This document shows, piece after piece, positions 37,141 through 51,706 of a DNA stretch of 64,000 nucleotides. The stretch comes from Gossypium raimondii (lineage: Eukaryota > Streptophyta > Magnoliopsida > Malvales > Malvaceae). Location of the stretch: positions 5,501,362-5,565,361 of the forward strand of contig NC_068566.1 of assembly GCF_025698545.1 (NCBI RefSeq). The letters are read 5' to 3'. Under the pieces are notes generated by a model. That model did no database searches, was not told the DNA's origin, and saw only the letters and a program-made list of their open reading frames with translations. Made by a program: the position numbers and the translations under genes. How positions within the stretch are numbered: the stretch's first letter is position 1; every line of letters starts with the position of its first letter.

Positions 37141-39290
37141 ATGAGTTTGCAAGGTAGCCGTAGATATGGTTCTCGTGGGCGTTGAGGACAAGCTCAAGTA
37201 GAGTCATCCTCTATGGTCAGTATGCCCAATCTAGAGATCGATGAGACTTTTGGTACTCCTACTACTGAGACTGGGTTTCAAACTTCGACAGCTAGGGATG
37301 ACGTATTGTTCTAGACTATGCTTCGTATATTAGAGAGGGTCGCTGGGATCCATTCTGGATCTAAGAGCCGAGGGTCGGTCACTGAACGACTTCGATCAAA
37401 CGGTGTTAAGTTGTTTAGGGGTGTCACTAGAGTCGTCCTACAGTGGCCGAGTACTGGTTAGAGACCATCGAGCGTATTATGAATGGCATTAACTGCACTC
37501 CTGTATAGAAACCAAGGCATGCCATATCTCTACTCCAAGATAAGGCTTACCAGTGGTGGTTGACTGTTGAGTAGGGCGCCTAGTTCGAAAAAATTACTTG
37601 GGATTTCTTCAAGAATGCCCTTCAGAGTAAGTATATGGGGACGAGTTATATGGAGACTCGTAGACGTGAGTTTATAAGCTTAGTTTAGGGTGAGAGGTTT
37701 GTGGCCGAGTACGAGGCTAAGTTTCTGAGATTGAGTAGGTACGCTTGCGGTTTGGTTCTGAACGACTATGAGAGGAGTATTTGGTTTGAAGAGGGACTAA
37801 TATATAATTTGAGAGTTCTGATAGCTCTTCAGAGGGAGCGGGTTTTTGCAGCCTTGGTTTACAATGTGAAGATAGTTGAGGAGATGAAGCGCATGAGAAT
37901 GAGAGGAGAGACCAACAGAGAGGTCAGAGTAAGCTCAAGAGGGATTCGGGTCCTTTTAGCTCTGTGCAATGGCCTAAGAAATGAGTTAGATTTGATGGGC
38001 CTTTGAGGACTAAGACATCAGCTGCAACGGCTGAGATTCAGACCTATAGTGATTGTGGGAATTGCTATCCGGGTGAGTGTTGGAGGAAATTGGGGGCTTG
38101 TCTTCGGTGCGAGTCGATGGAGCATTATGTTCAGGACTGTTCCTTACAATCTAATCAAGAGTAAGCTTTTGTATAGGCTCCAACTCTAGGTGTCATTTAG
38201 CCGCTGAGAGTAGCCCAGTAGCCACCTAGGGGTCATGGTATAGTTAGGGGTGATAATGGCTCTGATCAAGGTTAGAGAGTACCGAGCAGATGTGTAGGTC
38301 AGATTGAGGTATGATAGCCTGCCCTTGAGTATACGACGAGGCATCGTGAGGACAGAAACGACGCCAACTTTATAGCCGGTACATTCTTTATTCACTATGT
38401 TCAGTATTTTGCTCTGATAGATATTGGATCCACTCACTCATATGTAGCTAGTACTGTTTCTGGGTATATTTGCTGATAGTACTACTAGAGATACTTATGT
38501 AATTAGTCCCTTGGGTTAGATGGTCATAGTTAATAAAGTGTATAGACGAGTTTTGTTAGAGATTCAAAGTGTTGTGTTTCTGGCTAACCTGATGAAATTG
38601 TTGTTTGGAGAGTTTGATCTGATTCTAGGAATGGATTGGCTGGTGGAACATTGAGTCAATTTAGATTGTGCCTCAAAAAGGGTAACTCTGAGATTGGATG
38701 AGGATACCAAGATCGTTATAGTAAGTAAGTGTTGAAATTACCTCTCTAATGTAATCTCTGCCTTTATAGCTGAAAAGCTAGTTGGGAAAGGTTGTAAAGC
38801 ATACTTGGCCCTTGTTCTAATTCTGTAAAACTTTCTATTAAAGGCATTTGTACTGTAAGATACTTTTCAGATGTTTTCCCTGAAGAGTTGTCGAGGATAC
38901 CTCCGGTCAGGGAAGTTGAGTTTGATATTGAATTGCTACCCGGTATTCGTGTCTATTGCTCCTTACCACATGGCACTAAAGGAGCTTATGGAACTAAAGG
39001 TCCAGCTTTAGGAACTTCTCGATCGAGGGTTCATTAAGCCGAGTGTGTCTCTGTGGGAGCATCGGTTTTATTTGTGAAGAAAAATGGTAGCACGATAAAG
39101 ATGTGTGTGGATTATCGTCAGCTGCATAAATTGACGGTAAAAAACATGTATCCATTTTCGAAGATTGACGACATGTTTAATAAATTTTGAAGAGCATCTG
39201 TATTCTACAAAATCGATCTTTATTCTAGATACCATCAGCTCAAGGTTAAGGAGACCGATGTGTACAAGACTGCTTTTAGAACTCGTTGAT
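37141..39290 (+). pseudogene. Gypsy gag, protease and partial RT remnant
   Basis: Starts MSLQGSRRYGSRGR, stop. Gag follows with VAEYEAKFLRLSRYACG (near 37700), a decayed zinc knuckle near 38090-38145, a protease with the altered active site DIGSTHSY (near 38420), and the RT beginning: PPVREVEFDIELLPG, LFVKKNGSTIKMCVDYRQL and KIDLYSRYHQLKVKE. It ends in the middle of RT at the deletion joint. The pattern fits chromovirus-type plant Gypsy elements. Many stops. Confidence 0.85.
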
Positions 39291-39386
39291 TGAACTCTAA
39301 TTATTAAAGGTTGGATTTTTTTTGAAAGAGTTGATGCAGCTTTCCATACTTGGTCATATCGTCCAGGAAGGGTTTTGGGTGTTACA
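39291..39386 (+). repeat. Residual end of the Gypsy 3' LTR
   Basis: About 95 bp nearly identical to 36735-36829 (shared 'ctaattattaaaggttgg' and 'catacttggtcatatcgtc'). Confidence 0.85.
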
Positions 39387-41615
39387 GAAAAGGTTCAATG
39401 TATGTTGTCGAATGTTTGTTTACTGAAGTCGCTTTGGACTAAAGTGGCCTCTACTACATGATTTTTGACTAACTAGTCTCCATTTGTTGTCATTAAGAAA
39501 AAGACTCCACAAGAGGTATGGTTTGGTAACCCTGCTGATTATTCTGATTTTAAAATTTTTGAGTGTCCCACGTATACTCATATTGATAATGGGAAATTGG
39601 AACCTAGATTCATTAAATGTTTTTTTCTCTTAATTATAATACTGGTGTTAAAGGGTATAAGTTATGGTGTCCTGAAAATAGAAAAGTTGTGATTAGTAGA
39701 GATGTTATTTTTTATGAAACTGCTATGCTACCTAACTTATCTCTTAAAGACTCTTCCAATAAAGACCATAAAAAGTAGGTGGAGCTTCAGATTGATTTAG
39801 GATCTAAAACAGTGTCTACTCCTCAAGTTAGTATAGAAACTCAAAGTAGAGTTGTTTCTTCACCATAATATTTTATTGTCAAGAATAGGCCTAGAAGAGA
39901 AATTAAACCTCCAAAGAGGTACGTCGAAATTGATCTAGTTGCTTATGCTTTAAATGTGGCTGAAGATATAGATGCAAATCAAGAGCTATCTACTTATTCC
40001 AAGGCAGTTGGTTGTGAAGATTCAGAGAAGTAGATGATTGTCAAACAAGAAGAGATGGAATCACTCCATAAGAACAGACCATGGGATCTAGTTAAGCTTC
40101 CTAAAGGTAAAAAAGTTGTTCAATGTAAATGGGTGTTCAAAAAGAAAGAAAGAACTCCAGGAGTTGAAAACCTCAAATTTAAAGCAAGGTTGGTTGCAAA
40201 AGGTTACAGTTAGATTCCAGGTGTAGACTTCACAGATGTGTTTTCTTTAGTTGTGAAACATAGTTCGATTCAAGCCTTACTTGGTATTGTGTCCATGTAT
40301 GATTTAGAGCTTAAGCAGTTAGATATAAAAACATCGTTCTTGTATGGAGAACTTGAGGAATATATTTACATGCAACAACGAAAGGGTTTTACAGTCTCAG
40401 ACAAGGAGGACTATGTTTGCTTGTTGAAAAAGTTCTTTTATGGGTTGAAACAATCACCAATGTAGTAGTACAAAAGGTTTGATTCTTTTATGACTACTCA
40501 TGATTTCAAAAGAAGCAACTTTGACAGTTGTGTTTATTTAAAAAAAAACAGTGATGGTTTTTTTGTTTATCTACTCCTCTATATTGATAACATTAGGATA
40601 GCAGTCAAAAATAAATGAGAGATAAGAAATGTCAAAGCCTAGCTTAGTAAATAATTTGAAATGAATGGTTTAGGAGTAGCGAAGAAGATACTTGGGATAG
40701 AGATTCTCAGAGATAGAAAATCATGTAAATTGTACCTAAGTCAGAAAGGGTACATTGAGAAAGTTCTTTGTGGATTCAATATGCAAAATGCCAAGCCTAT
40801 TAATACTACATTAGCAACCCACTTTAGACTTTCATCAGCTTTGTCTCCGTAATCAGATGATGAGATTGACTTCATGTTACATATTCTATATTCTAGTGCA
40901 GTGGGGTCTCTCATGTATACTATGGTTTGCTCACGTCCAGATTTGTCATATACAGTTAATGCAGTTAGTAGATACATGGCAAATCCCGATAAAGAACATT
41001 GGAAAACAATTCAGTGGATTTTCATATACTTACGAAGTATTAATGATGTTTGCATATAGTTTGGAAGAACTAGAGATGAAGTCATTGAGTATGTTGATTC
41101 TGATTTTGCTAGAGACCTTGATAAAAGAAGATCTCTCACAGGGTATGTCTTTACTATTGGGGGTTGCACAATCAGTTGGAAAGTCACTTTACAAACTACA
41201 ATTGCTTTGTCTACTACTGAAGCTGAGTACATGATGATTACTAAGACTTGTAAAGAAGTTATTTGGTTAAAGGGACTCTTTGGTGAACTCAGTAAAGACC
41301 TTCAGATCAGTATAGTGTTTTGTGACAGTTAGAGTACCATATTCCTTACGGAGGATCAAATGTTTCCTGAGAGAATCAAGCACAGTGATGTTAGGTATCA
41401 TTTTGTGCGTGATATTATTGCTCGTGGTAATATTGTTGTGAGCAAAATTAGTAGTCATGAAAATCCTGCAGATATGATGACTAAGTCACTTTCTATAACC
41501 AAGTTTAAGCATTGCTTAGACTTGCTTGGTGTTCGTTGTTGAAGAACACCCCTTAAGGTGTTTCGTGGAAGAGGTGGAGAACTTGTTCGTTGAGAATTCG
41601 TGTAAATGTGGAGAT

Positions 41616-41967
41616 TGTTAGAGTTGAGTGACTCGAATCCTTGTTAAAATAAAATATAATGGTAAAATAAAATAAAAGTAAAGTTCATATAGAATTATAC
41701 TTCTTTTATTTTACATTGATTAGAATAAGGTTTTTCAACTTTACTACACTTCATCTATTTGACATTGATTAGAAAATGTTTTTCAACCTATAAATAGATG
41801 TAGTCTAAACTCTTCTTGTATCATTTGAATTTGACATTAGTGAATTTTCTTCTCCTTTACCCGTGATTTTTTCCGAAATGATTTTCATATAAAATTTGTG
41901 TTCTTATTTTTCTTTCTTTTTACTTTGCGATCGTTTTATATTGTTATTATCGATGTTAGTTTCTACA
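41616..41967 (+). repeat. 3' LTR of the Copia element (352 bp)
   Basis: Starts TGTTAGAGTTGAGTGACTCG and ends GTTTCTACA. Very similar to the 5' LTR at 30439, with scattered point differences and short indels. Confidence 0.88.
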
Positions 41968-42328
41968 TATACCATATGAGGTAATATTAAATTGTAGTTA
42001 AAAATAAAAGTTAAACGTTAAGGTGAATGATGTGATATTTGTTAAAAATAAAAGAGATTTATGAGTGAATTAAATTAAACAAAATATATATTTACATGTA
42101 AAAAAAGTTTTGATATTTTTGTTATAAAAGTTTTAAAAATTTCATAACCGAATTTATAAAGCTGTTACGTGCTTTTTATTTATTAGTTATTATATTTTAT
42201 TGTTTAATACTATTCGTGAAATTTTTAATTTTACAGGCTGGTAATAGATAGAATAATAAACTTTATAAAATTTAATCTTAAAATATATAAAATTAAATTT
42301 AACCTAACACCTTCTTTTTACAAAATTC
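41968..42328. other. AT-rich spacer
   Basis: No gene or repeat boundary recognised. Confidence 0.4.
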
Positions 42329-43952
42329 AAGAACATGTAATACGTTAAGCTAAAACTGGTGGATTTTGTCTCGAAACTCACACACAAAATGGAAACACTG
42401 ATGGGCTAATTATTTTTCCAGGCTAAAGATGGGCTAATTTCATTAAATGAAAATAATGGGCCAAGCTCTAATGTTAATTCTTTTGCCCATAGATTCACCC
42501 TATTGAACTAGCCATACCAAGGAACCACATGTATTTGTCTTCTCCTGCATATATGATTAGGGATGCTGGTCTACATAATCATGACGGATGTATATAACAA
42601 CAAAATTAATGGTGTGGCACCTTGCATTCAACTTATCTAAATATGAGATGTTATATTTATTGTCGGAGCAATTCAAATTATTATCATCTATTTTCTTAAA
42701 GTTAAATAAATGAGCTTGACATAATTCATAAATATTATCTTGTACACATGAATGAGGTTAAACGAACCTACATTGACTCACAATCATACGAGATCGAGTA
42801 TGGAGTCAAGATACGAATCCTAATTTAACTTTATCAAAATAGAGGGTTGTGTCTCGAGACATGTTTTTCTTGTTTCAGACCTCTAGCTTTGAAGTATGAT
42901 TTCTCGAGACAATGTAGTTAATGTCTCAAGACAATGACCTTTATGTTTTGAGACTTATCTCTTCTGTTTTACACTCTTAATTTTAATGTTGTCTATCTCG
43001 TGATAAAGTACTATATATGTTTTGAGATTTGATAATATGTGTCTCGAGACATGTTTATTATATATTGAGACTCTTGTCATACATGAAATAATGGAAATTA
43101 TTAAGAATAAATAAATATATGAATGAAATAAAGAGTGAAATAAACATTAGTGTTTAAATTTTGAGTAACATTGATTTAAAATTCCATCTCAAACTCTAAC
43201 CATATATTCTTTTTATTATAAAAGATTTGCAATAGATTGAGAAGATTTAATTAAGCTTACAAATGAAAAAAATATTAATATTATGATTATGAAATTAATA
43301 CGAAAAAAAAGTAAAAAATAAGCATGGTAAACTTTCTGCTGCTGGCATCGTCACCGTATTCATTTGCAATGATAACCCTGATAAATATTTTCCGACATAA
43401 ATTATAAATATTTGAGGTATTAAATTTAATTTAATCATCGTATTAATAGGTTTAATTAGATGTTATTTAAATCAGATTAAAATTCAATATTTAAAGTATT
43501 GTATTCAATGGTGAAGTTAGGATTGGTAAGGGCATTACTTTAAAATGGAATTTTTTTATTTAATTCTCTTTATAATTTATAAAATTTTAAATTAATAATG
43601 ATAAAATTACACTTTGACCTTAAAAATAATAAAAATTTAATTTAATCTCTTAAAAATTATAAATATATACCATTTAATTTTTACCCAAAAAAATTTCTCA
43701 CCCTGACTGCATCCCTAATCATATATGCATAAGAACACAAGTACATGTTCCTCGGTAATGCTAGTTCAATAGGGTATTGTTGCATTAGATTTTGTGAATC
43801 AATGGTAGCCAGGCCCATTATTTTCTTTTAATGAAATTAGCTTGCGCCATCTTTGGGCTTGAAAAATCATTAGCCCGTCAGAGTTTCCGGTTGTTTGTGT
43901 GTTTTGGAGACAAAATCCAGCAGCTCTAGCTGAATGTATTACATCTGTTCTT
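42329..43952. mobile_element. Element with ~240-bp terminal inverted repeats (MULE-like, non-autonomous)
   Basis: The left arm (42329-42565) and right arm (43709-43952) are inverted copies. Matching stretches include the 'ggattttgtctcgaaactcacacac' region, the 'aaaataatgggcc' region, 'ctattgaactag' and 'catatatgattagggatgc'. The ~1.14-kb core has no ORF. Long inverted repeats fit Mutator-like elements, but I found no 9-bp duplication at these limits, so the true ends may differ. Confidence 0.6.
42851..43050. repeat. Cluster of GTCTCGAGAC palindromes
   Basis: The palindrome occurs at 42851-42860 and 43041-43050, with close variants at 42902-42910 (TCTCGAGAC) and 42923-42932 (GTCTCAAGAC), inside the core of the long-inverted-repeat element. 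Confidence 0.7.
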
Positions 43953-44276
43953 ACCGAATGACTTTCAGTTTGTCATAATGTATCTTTAATCATAACAATC
44001 ATATGAATCTTTGTTTTGCCTGTTCATGGCAGTTTATCTGGATTTAGAAGTTCAGATGGTAATGGAATTCCAGGGATATGTTTCCATATCAAGGAATGTC
44101 AAAAACTCAAAATTGATGGGAAAAGAAAAGAGCTGCAAAACCCAGATAATTTGCATGCAATTCCAACTTGTGCATCGATGGACATGCTTATCCACAAAAG
44201 GCCAAGGCGATGAGGCATGAAAACTTCTAAAGTTGCTGCATGTTTGAGATTGTAAATTTGTTGGTAATCCCATGAA

Positions 44277-44422
44277 GTCTTCATGGATTCTGATTCTAGT
44301 ACACCTCATACTAACCATGAGTCTATTGGTTCTACCAAGTTTAATTCTATAACAGTGACTGTAACAAAGAAAACCGCAATACTTGTTGATGAGAGCAATT
44401 ATTTGTTGGAAAAATTCAGTTA
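44277..44422 (+). pseudogene. Possible 5' fragment of a Copia gag
   Basis: The frame reads MDSDSSTPHTNHESIGSTKF, then TVTKKTAILVDESNYLLEK. The 'D-x-SN-Y-x-L-W/E-K' pattern resembles the N-terminus of plant Copia gag proteins, but the usual Trp is changed to Glu and the frame stops at once. Too short to be certain. Confidence 0.3.
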
Positions 44423-44829
44423 AGAAAATGGTTTGCAGTTATAGCTGAAATTTGAAAAGTTTAAAAATTGAATTGATTTGTGATCAATACAACTTTTACT
44501 AAAAAGTAAATGTGCTTTGTGCGAATTCATCCTCGTTTTCAACCAAACGACCTTCTCTACTATCCTCATTCTATGAATTACTTCAAGCGTGGGTTTGAGC
44601 AACACGAACTAAACATAGAATAAGGTAATGATATTATTACTTTTAGTAGGAAAATGGAAATCGGTAAAGATTGTAATTCTCAAAAAATAGAATTTATTCT
44701 AAGTAAATAAATTACAACCATTTTTTGGCAGAATAATATTATCTCTATAACCAAAAAGTGTATCTATTGGGTCAACCGGTATCATCTATTTATCGGAAGA
44801 GATAGAAGAATATTAGTTGAATAAGGTTT

Positions 44830-46375
44830 AAACAAATAATATTATTTAAATAAAAAACACACTCCAACTCCAACTGGAGCAGTAGTGGGTGGCACACCCT
44901 AATAACAACTACTAGGGTTGCCACCCCTCTCATGTACTGTGAGGGGATTTGAGCTTCTCATGTATTGAGTCCAATTATGTGTGCTTCCTAGACTTTTGAC
45001 CAAACATTTTATAATTTAATCTAACACAATATTCATTTTAAATTTCTCAAAATAAATGTTAATTAATTAATTAATAAAATTAACTAAATTAATTTTCCAA
45101 TTAAATAATTTTCTTAACCTAATTCTAATTTCGTTAAAGTCATAACAACTTTACCATAAAAGAGACTATTAAGAAATCTATTTAATTTTCTTATTCAATG
45201 GATTAATGATAACTAATTAATTTAATTCTTCTTTCGAACTTCAATATTTAATTAAATAAATAATAATTCAAAAATTTTAAATTAATTCTCAAGTCATTTC
45301 TATACTTAGTGAAAAAACACTTTCATTTGTGAATGCGACTCATTTCTCTAACTTCATCATTCCACTTCATTTCTGTTTATTTGGTTCTATATGCAATTCA
45401 TTTCTAGTTTCAACGAGCTAGCAGAGGAACCAATTGAACATATATAATTAAGGGTCAAATAATTCATAACAAAGTTCCATTTTTCGTCTATTAATTATAA
45501 ATTTATTTAGTCACGAAGTCATTCCACTATAGTATCATGACTGAGCTCTCCCTAATTACACACCATTACCAAAGCTACTTAATAAGTGTCCGTCCAATGA
45601 CCTTGTTATAAGTGTATTACCCTCATAGGGTTTCCTTAATCTCTTTGGAATAAATTCGTTCTCTCAATATGATCTTATTTTATTTCATGGTAACCATTAC
45701 ATCTTCCTTTATGAAAAATCAATTACTATCAAACAGTAATCAAGTCATTTATTACAAAGACAAATGACTCGTGACCAAATTTACTTTTCATTTCATTTAT
45801 CATGTAATTCCACTAATGTAAATGATGCTACATACTGTAGAAGTTCTATACCCAACGCATCAACTTTCGATTCCTTATCTATTTGAATTTAGGCTTTTAC
45901 TTACATCAAAGTATATGAGTCACACATACATAGTCCATCATACACTTAAGATTAAGGTACGCCACACTATGAACGTTACAAGTGAATAAATCCCTAAATG
46001 AATTTAGGATCTATTCAACTTGGGTCCTTGGTTAAGCTTTTTAACACCATTTCAATTTGTGTGTTCTGGTCCAAATTGAATTCATTATCTATAGCCTCGA
46101 CAAAGTAACTCATAAACGTAATCATGTGGTATTTGACCTGAGTACCGAGTTTTTGTTGGACATTCATCAAAGTAGTTATAGTTGACAGTGAGCCAAGACA
46201 ATTTAGCCTCCAAACATGTCCTCTAGTTTGACCAATATTGCTTTGGCAAAATCACAACTCTCTAGTTGCTTATAAAGAGTACTAGTCATGCTTGCTAGCA
46301 TATAGTATTGAGTTATCTTATTAAATTCTTTCTAGTGATTTCTAACCTCAGCTTGGTTAGCCGGAGGACATTTAT
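44830..46375 (-). pseudogene. Copia-like gag fragment and associated repeat DNA
   Basis: On the minus strand, 46300-46000 reads in pieces ASMTSTLYKQLESCDFAKA, LEDMFGG, then NCLGSLSTITTLMNVQQKLG, KYHMITFMSYFVEA, DQNTQIEMVLKSLTKD. This resembles the UBN2/gag region of plant Copia elements, where a 'TQIEM...SL' motif is typical. The remaining kilobase (44830-45990) has no coding content I recognise and may be the leader or LTR of the same non-autonomous element. Element boundaries not found. Confidence 0.45.
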
Positions 46376-46385
46376 TATCAAGAAC

Positions 46386-47075
46386 TAGGGGTGTAAATGA
46401 ACAGAATATTCAATGAACTGTTCGTGAACCGTTCATATAATGTTTGTTTATGTTCGTTTATTAAGCTAAATAAACGAGTATGAATACAATTTTTATGTTC
46501 GTTTAATAAACGAATGAACACGAACAGAGGTGTATTCGGTTTGTTTATGTTCACAAACAAACTAGTTTATTGACTCGTTTATTTATTAATGATATTTTCT
46601 TATAAAAATTTCATTAGTATATATTAATAAAATTATCTTGGTTTGTATTATTTTTCATTTATAATATAATTATTAATATTTATATTTGACTATTTTATAT
46701 CTAAACAATGTATGTATGTATGTATGTATGTATGTATGTATGTATGTATGTATGTATGTATGTATGTATGTATGTATGTATGTATGTATGTATGTATGTA
46801 TTTGTTTGTTTGTTTATTATTTATTAACATTGTTCGTGAACATGTTTGTTTAATGTTCGTGAACATGTTCAATTAAGTTAAATGAACATGTTCGTAAACA
46901 TTAAACAAATGAACATGAACAAATGAACATGAACACACATAATTTTAAATAAACGAACATGAACAAAAATTTAATATTCTTAACGAACATAAACTGAACA
47001 TGAATAAACTTAAAAATAAACAACCGAATATGAATAGAAGTTTGTTCATTCAAGCTTGGTTCATTTATAACCCTA
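46386..47075. mobile_element. hAT-like element (690 bp) with 8-bp target duplication
   Basis: Terminal inverted repeats TAGGGGTGTAAATGAAC (left) and GTTCATTTATAACCCTA (right), flanked by identical TCAAGAAC at 46378-46385 and 47076-47083. An 8-bp duplication and a TAGGG/CAGGG start are hallmarks of hAT elements. No transposase: non-autonomous. Rich in subterminal GTTCGT/ACGAAC and TGAACA motifs in both orientations. It contains the tetranucleotide array at 46708-46801. Confidence 0.85.
46708..46801. repeat. (ATGT)n microsatellite, about 23 units
   Basis: Uninterrupted ATGT/TATG repeat of about 94 bp, followed by (TTTG)3. The minus-strand frame through it (repeating YIHT) is a product of the repeat, not a gene. 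Confidence 0.97.
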
Positions 47076-47083
47076 TCAAGAAC

Positions 47084-48196
47084 CGTCTTGAGTTTCTCAC
47101 AGCTTAAGACAATCATGAGATTCATTTTCCATTCATTATAGTTATGTTCGTTCCATTTGTTAATAATGTAAAAATTCAAAATTATTTTAATCTATCAGAA
47201 CCTACTCAGCTTGATCCGAGCCTAAATCTAAAAAAGTTTAATCCCAAAAAAATCTAAATCCGAAGAAAGCCCAATCCGAGCCCACCCAAGCCCTCCCATT
47301 TGCCCCTACTTGAAATCTATTTAAGATTGGAGGGACCCCATGGCTTAACTTTTGTAGTCCAACCAACATAAACGTTATCATGCTGGCTAACCATGAGCAT
47401 TGGTAACCATAGCCAATGGTTACTACAGTGGCACATACTCCGGAAACACACTTGCAAATCTACAAAGACCTAGAAACTGTATAAATGAGCAATCATTCAA
47501 CTTCTTTTTTAGATTCCTTGGTACTCGATTCTCGGAGACAGACGATCACATGTGAAATAGAACAGCTGCTGTTTGGCTAGGAGGTCTCAGAAAATTTACC
47601 AATTATATAGCATAAGATCCTTATCAAAGGGTAAAACGTACAAGGGACCATTATCCTACATTGATAAGTGGCTAGTTGCGTGATCCATCCATGTGATAAA
47701 TTCTCAATTTATGGACATGAATATGTGACAATCATGTCCCCCTCAGTACCAAAATCTCGAGAGCCCACCACATGTCAGGCATTGAGAGAAGGGTGAGTGG
47801 CAGGGGGACCATACTCAAACATTGGTCCTTTTTTATGATGCATTGAATAATCCAATCAAATTATTAATGTCAATTTTCAATCCAAAGTGACTCTTGGCCA
47901 TGTATCAAACCACATGATAAGAGCAATAAAAGATAACACGGTTACGAAAATTCATATTATCATATCTATTTCCACAAAAGAGGTGCTTGGTTCAAGAGTG
48001 AGCTACAAACATGAGCGCCATCGGAAAATAAATGAGAAAAAAAGAAGCATAATATACCAAAGCATAAACCATCATACAACCGTTACAATCTGTGACTACA
48101 GTAACCACAGCTTTTATGAATACGACAGAGAAAGGGAAAATGGTCCTAAAGTTCTAAGAACCAAAGCTTTGTTCCACTTTTCTCTCCTCAACTTCT
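47084..48196. other. Intergenic region and MIPS 3' flank
   Basis: Contains the MIPS 3' untranslated region near 48196 and below; I cannot place its end. The plus-strand frame at 47887-48351 runs antisense through the last MIPS exon and is a shadow. A CCGAGCCC-type repeated phrase lies near 47210-47300. Confidence 0.5.
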
Positions 48197-51125
<2,929 letters not shown>

Positions 51126-51259
51126 TTTTGCTGAACTTTTTTTTTAAAAAAAAAACCCACAAAAGGCAAATCAAAAACACAAACTCAGAATGGAAATGAA
51201 ACTGTTTTTATTTCTTTTTTGCCCCAGAATTTTGTGCTTCAAAGCTTGGGACTAGGAGG

Positions 51260-51270
51260 TTTATTTATAG
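51260..51270 (-). promoter_or_regulatory. MIPS TATA box
   Basis: The minus strand reads CTATAAATAAA. Transcription would start about 30 bases on, near 51235, leaving a leader of about 110 bases before the ATG at 51125. The leader contains a T/A-rich run (51139-51160). Confidence 0.7.
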
Positions 51271-51389
51271 AGGAAACATAGGATACACGCGGCATCATCA
51301 CAATGGTTGATGCCTTACGTTAAAATTTGGTTTTTCGATTGAAGAGAAGGTAGGCCATGCCTTTGTTATTTCGTGGTTTTTTTGCCCGT

Positions 51390-51572
51390 TCGTACGTGTG
51401 AAGAGGGGTGTCATTTTTTACACGTGTAATACACTTTACACGTGGCTTAACCTTGTGAAGGAAATTTTATTTTTATTGTGTTGCCATTGGGAAGGTACTC
51501 GAAGGGGTATATTGATTGAATGACTGGATCGTCTAGTAGGACCCATATCCATGGGCTGTATTTCCACGTGGG
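51390..51572. promoter_or_regulatory. Cluster of CACGTG-type G-box/ABRE motifs upstream of MIPS
   Basis: ACACGTGT lies at about 51420-51427, ACACGTGGC at about 51438-51446 (ABRE/G-box core), CCACGTGG at about 51563-51570, and a weaker TACGTGTG near 51394. These cores bind bZIP and bHLH factors. Four such cores within 180 bp, starting about 120 bp above the TATA box, suggest ABA/stress or light regulation, which fits known MIPS expression in plants. Function is inferred from motifs only. Confidence 0.6.
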
Positions 51573-51706
51573 TAAAACACCGGTATTTTAATGGTATATG
51601 CCGAAGGCTTGGCCGACGGCGAAGAATAGATGTTTCTTACGCGCTTTAGTTGAGGTGTATTGTGCATCTCAACTATCAACTGAGTCCGTCCTTGCTTGTT
51701 TTCACG

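Larger units (their letters stand above)
34637..39386 (+). mobile_element. Ty3/Gypsy element nested in the Copia integrase, 3' half deleted
   Basis: 5' LTR 34637-36829 (TGTAACGCCTC to GAGGTGTTACA), primer-binding site near 36835-36846 (TAGTATCAGAGC, one base from consensus), gag to RT at 37141-39290, then only the last ~95 bases of the 3' LTR (to GGGTGTTACA at 39386). Flanks are AAAAA and GAAAA; the Copia integrase continues after it. RT end, RNase H, integrase and most of the 3' LTR were lost in one deletion near 39291. Confidence 0.85.
31160..41542 (+). pseudogene. Copia protease/integrase, RT and RNase H remnant (three pieces)
   Basis: Piece 1 (31160-31364): [20 protein letters not shown], the protease-to-integrase region. 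Piece 2 (34008-34631): GSFIVMKGQIKTIKLYVLQG, the zinc-finger region of integrase, DLWGPS and TDNGLEFYS (two acidic catalytic positions). Piece 3 (39392-41542): integrase tail, RT (KGFTVSDKEDYVCLLKK; the YVDD box altered to YIDN near 40583) and RNase H (TTEAEYMMITKTCKEVIW near 41215; ADMMTKSL near 41470). Scattered stops. The pieces join in order when both insertions are skipped. Confidence 0.88.
30439..41967 (+). mobile_element. Ty1/Copia element with two nested insertions
   Basis: 5' LTR 30439-30796, primer-binding site 30800-30811, gag from about 30840, protease/integrase, RT and RNase H to about 41542, 3' LTR 41616-41967. A solo Gypsy LTR interrupts it at 31365-34007 and a deleted Gypsy element at 34637-39386. 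Without the insertions the element is about 4.1 kb, short for Copia. The flanks (TATTT and TATAC) are not a clear target duplication. Stops throughout the ORF: inactive. Confidence 0.88.

Noticed and set aside
30439..41967. Clear 5-bp target duplication for the Copia element
   Set aside because: The flanks TATTT and TATAC agree at only three of five positions; later mutation or a shifted boundary is possible, so I do not claim it.
46690..46872. Minus-strand frame with repeating YIHT
   Set aside because: Direct product of the (ATGT)n microsatellite.
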